DNA of 7,939 bases from Anaerocolumna sp. (GTDB lineage Bacteria; Bacillota; Clostridia; Lachnospirales; Lachnospiraceae). Positions within the stretch are counted from its first letter, which is position 1. Every line of letters begins with the position of its first letter. The DNA is taken from NCBI GenBank assembly GCA_029256035.1, contig JAQSYR010000074.1, positions 1 to 7,939 of the forward strand, read 5' to 3'. The notes under the pieces are model-generated. The model ran no database searches. It saw nothing but the letters and a program-made list of their open reading frames with translations, and was not told the origin of the DNA. Made by a program: the position numbers and the translations under genes. Shown here in pieces: positions 5,107 through 7,939 of the stretch.

Positions 5107-6450
5107 ATGGCTTTTGATAACCTTTCCGAAAAACTGCAGAATGTATTTAAAAACCTAAGAGGTAAAGGTCGTTTAACAGAAGCAGATGTGGCGGCAGCCT
5201 TAAAAGAAGTTAAAATGGCATTATTAGAAGCTGATGTTAACTTTAAGGTAGTTAAGAATTTTATTAAATCTGTTCAAGACCGTGCAATTGGTCAGGATGT
5301 TATGTCAAGCTTAACCCCAGGGCAGATGGTAATTAAGATTGTTAATGAAGAACTAGTTAAATTAATGGGTTCTGAAACAACAGAAATAGCATTTAAATCA
5401 GGGAATGAGATTACTGTAATATTAATGTGTGGTCTGCAAGGTGCAGGTAAAACAACAACCACAGCAAAATTAGCTGGAAAGTTTAAATCCAAAGGTAAAA
5501 AACCTTTGTTGGTAGCCTGCGATATCTATCGTCCTGCGGCCATTGAACAATTACAGATTAATGGTGAAAAACAAGGTGTTCCTGTATTCTCTATGGGAGA
5601 TAAACATAAACCTGTTAATATAGCAAAAGCAGCTATGGAACATGCGGCTAAGAATGGCTATAATGTTGTAATTTTAGATACTGCAGGTCGTCTTCATATT
5701 GATGAAGATATGATGAATGAGTTAATTGAAATTAAAGAAAACATACCTGTATACCAGTCAATTTTAGTAGTTGACTCCATGACAGGACAAGATGCAGTGA
5801 ATGTATCTGAGATGTTTAATAATAAAATAGGTATTGATGGTGTAATTCTTACCAAGTTAGATGGTGATACCAGAGGCGGTGCGGCACTTTCCATTCGTGC
5901 AGTAACAGGAAAACCTATTCTTTATGTAGGTATGGGAGAAAAATTATCCGATTTAGATCAGTTTTATCCGGATCGTATGGCATCTAGAATTCTAGGAATG
6001 GGTGATATTTTATCCTTGATTGATAAAGCTCAGGCAGAATTTGATGAAACAAAAGCAAAAGAATTAGAAAAAAAAATAAAGAAAGCTGAATTTGATTTTA
6101 ATGATTATTTAGAACAAATGCAGCAGATTAAGAAAATGGGCGGTATTAATGATATCCTTAAGATGATGCCAGGTGCTGGCCAATTAAAAGATGTAGATAT
6201 TGATGAGAACGCGTTATCTAGTGTGGAAGCCATCATTTATTCCATGACAAAAGCAGAACGGGCCAATCCCGATATGATTAACCCATCCAGAAAAAAACGT
6301 ATTGCCAAGGGTGCAGGCGTTGATATCAGTGAAGTTAACCGACTGATAAAGCAATTTGAACAAGGCAGAAAAATGATGAAGCAATTTTCTGGTATGATGG
6401 GAAGTAAACACGGTAAAAAAGGTAAATTTAAATTACCTTTTGGATTTTAA
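5107..6450 (+). CDS. ffh: Signal recognition particle GTPase Ffh (SRP54)
   Basis: GTPase subunit of the signal recognition particle; with 4.5S/6S scRNA it binds signal peptides of nascent membrane proteins and docks on FtsY. It has 447 residues, full length. The N domain covers about 1-95. In the G domain, G1 is GLQGAGKTT at 109-117, G3 is DTAGR at 191-195 and G4 is TKLDG at 249-253, followed by GDTRGGAALS. GMG at 297-299 leads into the M domain, with the RNA-binding signature SRKKRIAKGAG at 394-404 and a methionine-rich, basic tail (RKMMKQFSGMMGSKHGKKGK). AGGAGG at 5094-5099 lies seven bases before ATG 5107. It is intact, in contrast to the three genes that follow. Confidence 0.98.
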   Translation: MAFDNLSEKLQNVFKNLRGKGRLTEADVAAALKEVKMALLEADVNFKVVKNFIKSVQDRAIGQDVMSSLTPGQMVIKIVNEELVKLMGSETTEIAFKSGNEITVILMCGLQGAGKTTTTAKLAGKFKSKGKKPLLVACDIYRPAAIEQLQINGEKQGVPVFSMGDKHKPVNIAKAAMEHAAKNGYNVVILDTAGRLHIDEDMMNELIEIKENIPVYQSILVVDSMTGQDAVNVSEMFNNKIGIDGVILTKLDGDTRGGAALSIRAVTGKPILYVGMGEKLSDLDQFYPDRMASRILGMGDILSLIDKAQAEFDETKAKELEKKIKKAEFDFNDYLEQMQQIKKMGGINDILKMMPGAGQLKDVDIDENALSSVEAIIYSMTKAERANPDMINPSRKKRIAKGAGVDISEVNRLIKQFEQGRKMMKQFSGMMGSKHGKKGKFKLPFGF

Positions 6451-6483
6451 GACATTGTAAGTTTATAACTTTCAATATAAATT

Positions 6484-6503
6484 TAATCGGTTTATCCCGA
6501 TTA
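6484..6503. repeat. Small hairpin at the junction with the rpsP remnant
   Basis: TAATCGG at 6484-6490 and CCGATTA at 6497-6503 form a 7-bp perfect stem with a 6-base loop. Its right arm ends exactly where recognisable S16 sequence begins. It probably belongs to the former ffh-rpsP intergenic region, and its edge appears to be the deletion breakpoint. Confidence 0.55.
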
Positions 6504-6691
6504 TCGTTGTTTCAGATTCCAGATCCCCAAGAGATGGTAGATTTATCGAAGAAATCGGTACTTATGATCCAACTAGAGAACCAAGTGCTTTCAATATAAA
6601 TGAAGAGGCAGCTAAAAAATGGTTATCCAATGGAGCACAACCTACTGAAACAGTTGGCAATTTATTTAAAAAAGCCGGCATTACAAAATAA
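6503..6691 (+). pseudogene. rpsP: Ribosomal protein S16, 5'-truncated remnant without start codon
   Basis: From 6503 the frame reads IVVSDSRSPRDGRFIEEIGT and continues to AGITK, with TAA at 6689-6691: 62 codons that match the body and C-terminus of bacterial S16, a 30S assembly protein of about 80 residues. The expected first ~19 residues (the basic VKIRLKRMG and KKAPFYR region), the start codon and the ribosome binding site are absent. Only 52 bases separate the ffh stop from the S16 homology. In frame upstream (6461-6502) there is no ATG, GTG or TTG, and a stop lies at 6458-6460. The remaining codons carry no stop or frameshift, so the loss is recent or an assembly fault. S16 is normally essential or nearly so, so an intact copy would be expected elsewhere. 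Operon position between ffh and khpA is canonical. Confidence 0.85.
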
Positions 6692-6724
6692 TTGTATTTC
6701 ACATTCCTGTGGAGGTGAAGAGTA

Positions 6725-6850
6725 ATGAAAGAATTGGTTGAAGTAATTGCTACATCACTGGTAGATCATCCTGCAAAATCTATTCGTTCAGTTGTAAAGG
6801 CAGCAGCAACAAAAGATGATAAAAAAGTAGTTGTTGAGATACTACAATAA
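6725..6850 (+). CDS. khpA: KhpA-type KH-domain protein with in-frame internal deletion
   Basis: KhpA (YlqC) is a single-KH-domain RNA-binding protein of about 75 residues that pairs with KhpB in Gram-positives. This frame has only 41 codons. The first 16 residues (MKELVEVIATSLVDHP) match the family N-terminus, and the last 25 (AKSIRSVVKAAATKDDKKVVVEILQ) match its C-terminus. The middle ~35 residues are missing, including the beta strands and the GxxG loop (GKQGRIAK in relatives) that contacts RNA. The reading frame is preserved across the junction near 6772. The ribosome binding site is excellent: GGAGGTGA at 6711-6718, six bases before ATG 6725. The product is unlikely to fold as a KH domain or bind RNA, so the gene is effectively non-functional as read. 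A terminator follows. Confidence 0.82.
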   Translation: MKELVEVIATSLVDHPAKSIRSVVKAAATKDDKKVVVEILQ

Positions 6851-6860
6851 TTTAAAAATT

Positions 6861-6911
6861 ACAAGAACCCAGTCTTTTAGGCTTGCCGTAAAGGTATGGG
6901 TTCTTGTTTTA
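6861..6911 (+). terminator. Intrinsic terminator between khpA and rimM
   Basis: A perfect 11-bp inverted repeat (ACAAGAACCCA at 6861-6871, TGGGTTCTTGT at 6897-6907) is followed at once by TTTTA at 6907-6911. Inside, CTTT/AAAG and GGC-TTG-CC can pair further, giving a stacked stem. It starts 10 bases after the khpA stop. This is the best terminator in the window. It may be leaky, since rimM and trmD usually belong to the same operon, and no convincing promoter was found between it and rimM. Confidence 0.75.
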
Positions 6912-6998
6912 TCATTTGTTAGAAACCATTGATATTAAGTAGAATTTTATAAGAATTGGGTCTTATGAAATTTGGATCTATACAGATAGGAGACAATT

Positions 6999-7415
6999 AT
7001 GGATAATTTCTTAAGAGTTGGAGTCATTACTACGTCACACGGCATAAAAGGAGAAGTAAAAGTATTTCCAACTACCGATGATGTAAATCGATTTAAAAAA
7101 TTAAAACAGGTAATATTAGATACTGGAAAAGAACACATAGAACTTGAAATTGAAGGAGTAAAATTCTTTAAGCAACTTGTTATCTTAAAATTCAAGGGAA
7201 TTGATAATATAAATGAGATAGAAAAATATAAGGGAAAAGATTTGCTTGTATCTCGGGAGAATGCTGTAAAATTAAATAAAGATGAATATTTTATTTTTGA
7301 TATAATAGGTCTTAAAGTAATTACTGATACACAGGAAGAATTAGGTGAACTGGTAGAAGTATTAGCGACCGGTGCAAATGATGTTAGAGGCTTTGAGAAA
7401 GGGAACTTTTTATGA
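6999..7415 (+). CDS. rimM: 16S rRNA processing protein RimM, C-terminally shortened by deletion
   Basis: RimM assists 30S head assembly, binding S19. It consists of an N-terminal RimM barrel and a C-terminal PRC-barrel domain, about 165-175 residues in total; this one has 138. The N domain looks complete (LRVGVITTSHGIKGEVKVFPTTDD, KFFKQLVILKFKGIDNINEIEKYKGKDL). The PRC barrel starts near residue 98 (YFIFDIIGLKV) and runs to GANDV at 125-129. The sequence then jumps to RGFEKGNFL and stop, so the roughly 30-35 residues usually following GANDV (the YVV...LIPAI...I region) are missing. The frame is kept. AGGAG at 6988-6992 is six bases before ATG 6999. The TGA overlaps the trmD ATG (ATGA, 7412-7415), so translational coupling to trmD survives. 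Function is doubtful as read. Confidence 0.85.
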   Translation: MDNFLRVGVITTSHGIKGEVKVFPTTDDVNRFKKLKQVILDTGKEHIELEIEGVKFFKQLVILKFKGIDNINEIEKYKGKDLLVSRENAVKLNKDEYFIFDIIGLKVITDTQEELGELVEVLATGANDVRGFEKGNFL

Positions 7416-7939
7416 ATTTTCACGTCTTGACACTTTTTCCAGAGATGATTGAACAAGGCTTAAATACTAGTATTATTGGTCGAGCTTTGGAGAAAGAATT
7501 ATTAAAACTGCAAACAATTAACATACGGGATTTTGCAGAAAATAAGCATAATAGAGTAGATGATTATCCATATGGTGGTGGGGCAGGAATGGTAATGGCT
7601 CCAGGCCCGGTTTATCGCGCCTATGAACATGTAAAGAATCAATTGACCAACAAAAAACCAAGGGTACTCTATCTGACCCCTCAGGGGCAGGTTTTTAATC
7701 AGCGTTTGGCAGAGGAATTCTCCCAAGAAGAGGACTTAGTGTTTCTGTGCGGTCATTATGAAGGAATTGATGAGCGAGCATTAGAATTAATTGTTACCGA
7801 CAATGTATCAATTGGTGACTATGTATTAACCGGAGGTGAATTAGCAGCAATGGTTATGATCGATGCTATCTCAAGATTAGTTCCTGGAGTCTTAAATAAT
7901 GATACTTCAGCTGAATTTGAATCATTTCAAGATAATCTT
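7412..7939 (+). CDS. trmD: tRNA (guanine-N1)-methyltransferase TrmD, N-terminal part, cut by window end
   Basis: SPOUT-fold enzyme that uses S-adenosylmethionine to make m1G37 in tRNAs reading CNN codons, which prevents +1 frameshifting; essential in most bacteria. 176 of about 240 residues are visible. Motifs are MNFHVLTLFPEM at the start, DDYPYGGGAGMVM, YLTPQGQVF (SAM pocket), CGHYEGIDER at 113-122, the knot segment SIGDYVLTGGEL at 133-144, and IDAISRLVPGVL at 150-161, containing the aspartate regarded as the general base. No lesion is visible. The ATG overlaps the rimM stop by four bases, with AAAGGG at 7398-7403 as a modest ribosome binding site. It is therefore probably translated by coupling to rimM, which could explain why the in-frame rimM deletion is tolerated. 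Confidence 0.97.
   Translation, partial: MNFHVLTLFPEMIEQGLNTSIIGRALEKELLKLQTINIRDFAENKHNRVDDYPYGGGAGMVMAPGPVYRAYEHVKNQLTNKKPRVLYLTPQGQVFNQRLAEEFSQEEDLVFLCGHYEGIDERALELIVTDNVSIGDYVLTGGELAAMVMIDAISRLVPGVLNNDTSAEFESFQDNL

Noticed and set aside
6451..6691. rpsP expressed by programmed frameshift or as a C-terminal fusion from ffh
   Set aside because: ffh has its natural C-terminus and stop at 6448-6450, an additional in-frame stop sits at 6458-6460 ahead of the S16 frame, and there is no slippery site. The missing S16 N-terminus would still not be supplied.
6929..6957. Promoter for rimM with -35 TTGATA at 6929
   Set aside because: At 17 bases spacing the -10 would be AGAATT, and the better TATAAG at 6948 is only 13 bases away. 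The match is too poor to claim.
6947..7456. 169-residue minus-strand frame across rimM
   Set aside because: It is antisense to recognisable RimM and TrmD, has no recognisable motif and no ribosome binding site. It is a shadow of the + strand genes.

Overview
The window comes from an AT-rich, low-GC Gram-positive bacterium, most likely a clostridium of the Lachnospiraceae type. The reasons are strong AGGAGG-type ribosome binding sites, a Bacillus/Clostridium-type LexA (DinR) box at recA, the ylxM-ffh-rpsP-khpA-rimM-trmD order typical of Firmicutes, and protein sequences that read like clostridial homologues. The assignment is by recognition only; no database search was possible. All genes are on the + strand.

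Layout. Positions 1-675 hold the 3' part of ilvA (threonine ammonia-lyase with a C-terminal ACT domain). Positions 676-1314 are a 640-base gene-free stretch. It carries a post-ilvA stem-loop, an 84-nt near-palindrome with a GC-rich core, a strong upstream promoter, a perfect 19-bp tandem duplication, an orphan Shine-Dalgarno sequence, three 24-bp tandem repeats, and the recA promoter with its SOS operator. Next come recA (1315-2352) and recX (2432-3022), separated by a compound hairpin that probably attenuates recX. A two-gene unit follows: a SpoU/TrmH-family RNA methyltransferase (3198-3911) and a GNAT acetyltransferase (3931-4512).

From 4592 a new, strongly promoted operon begins: ylxM-ffh-(rpsP)-(khpA), then a terminator, then rimM-trmD. 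A 13-bp perfect inverted repeat covers the start of the ylxM transcript and its Shine-Dalgarno sequence. These genes serve protein targeting (Ffh, YlxM), 30S assembly (S16, RimM), RNA binding (KhpA) and tRNA m1G37 methylation (TrmD).

The most striking feature is that three consecutive small genes of this operon are damaged while their neighbours look intact. rpsP lacks its ribosome binding site, start codon and first ~19 residues. khpA has lost about 35 internal codons in frame, including the GxxG RNA-binding loop. rimM has lost about 30-35 codons of its PRC-barrel domain but keeps its ATGA overlap with trmD. Either this strain has a clustered set of roughly 100-bp deletions, with copies or compensation elsewhere, or the assembly is wrong here. 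Read-level data would decide.
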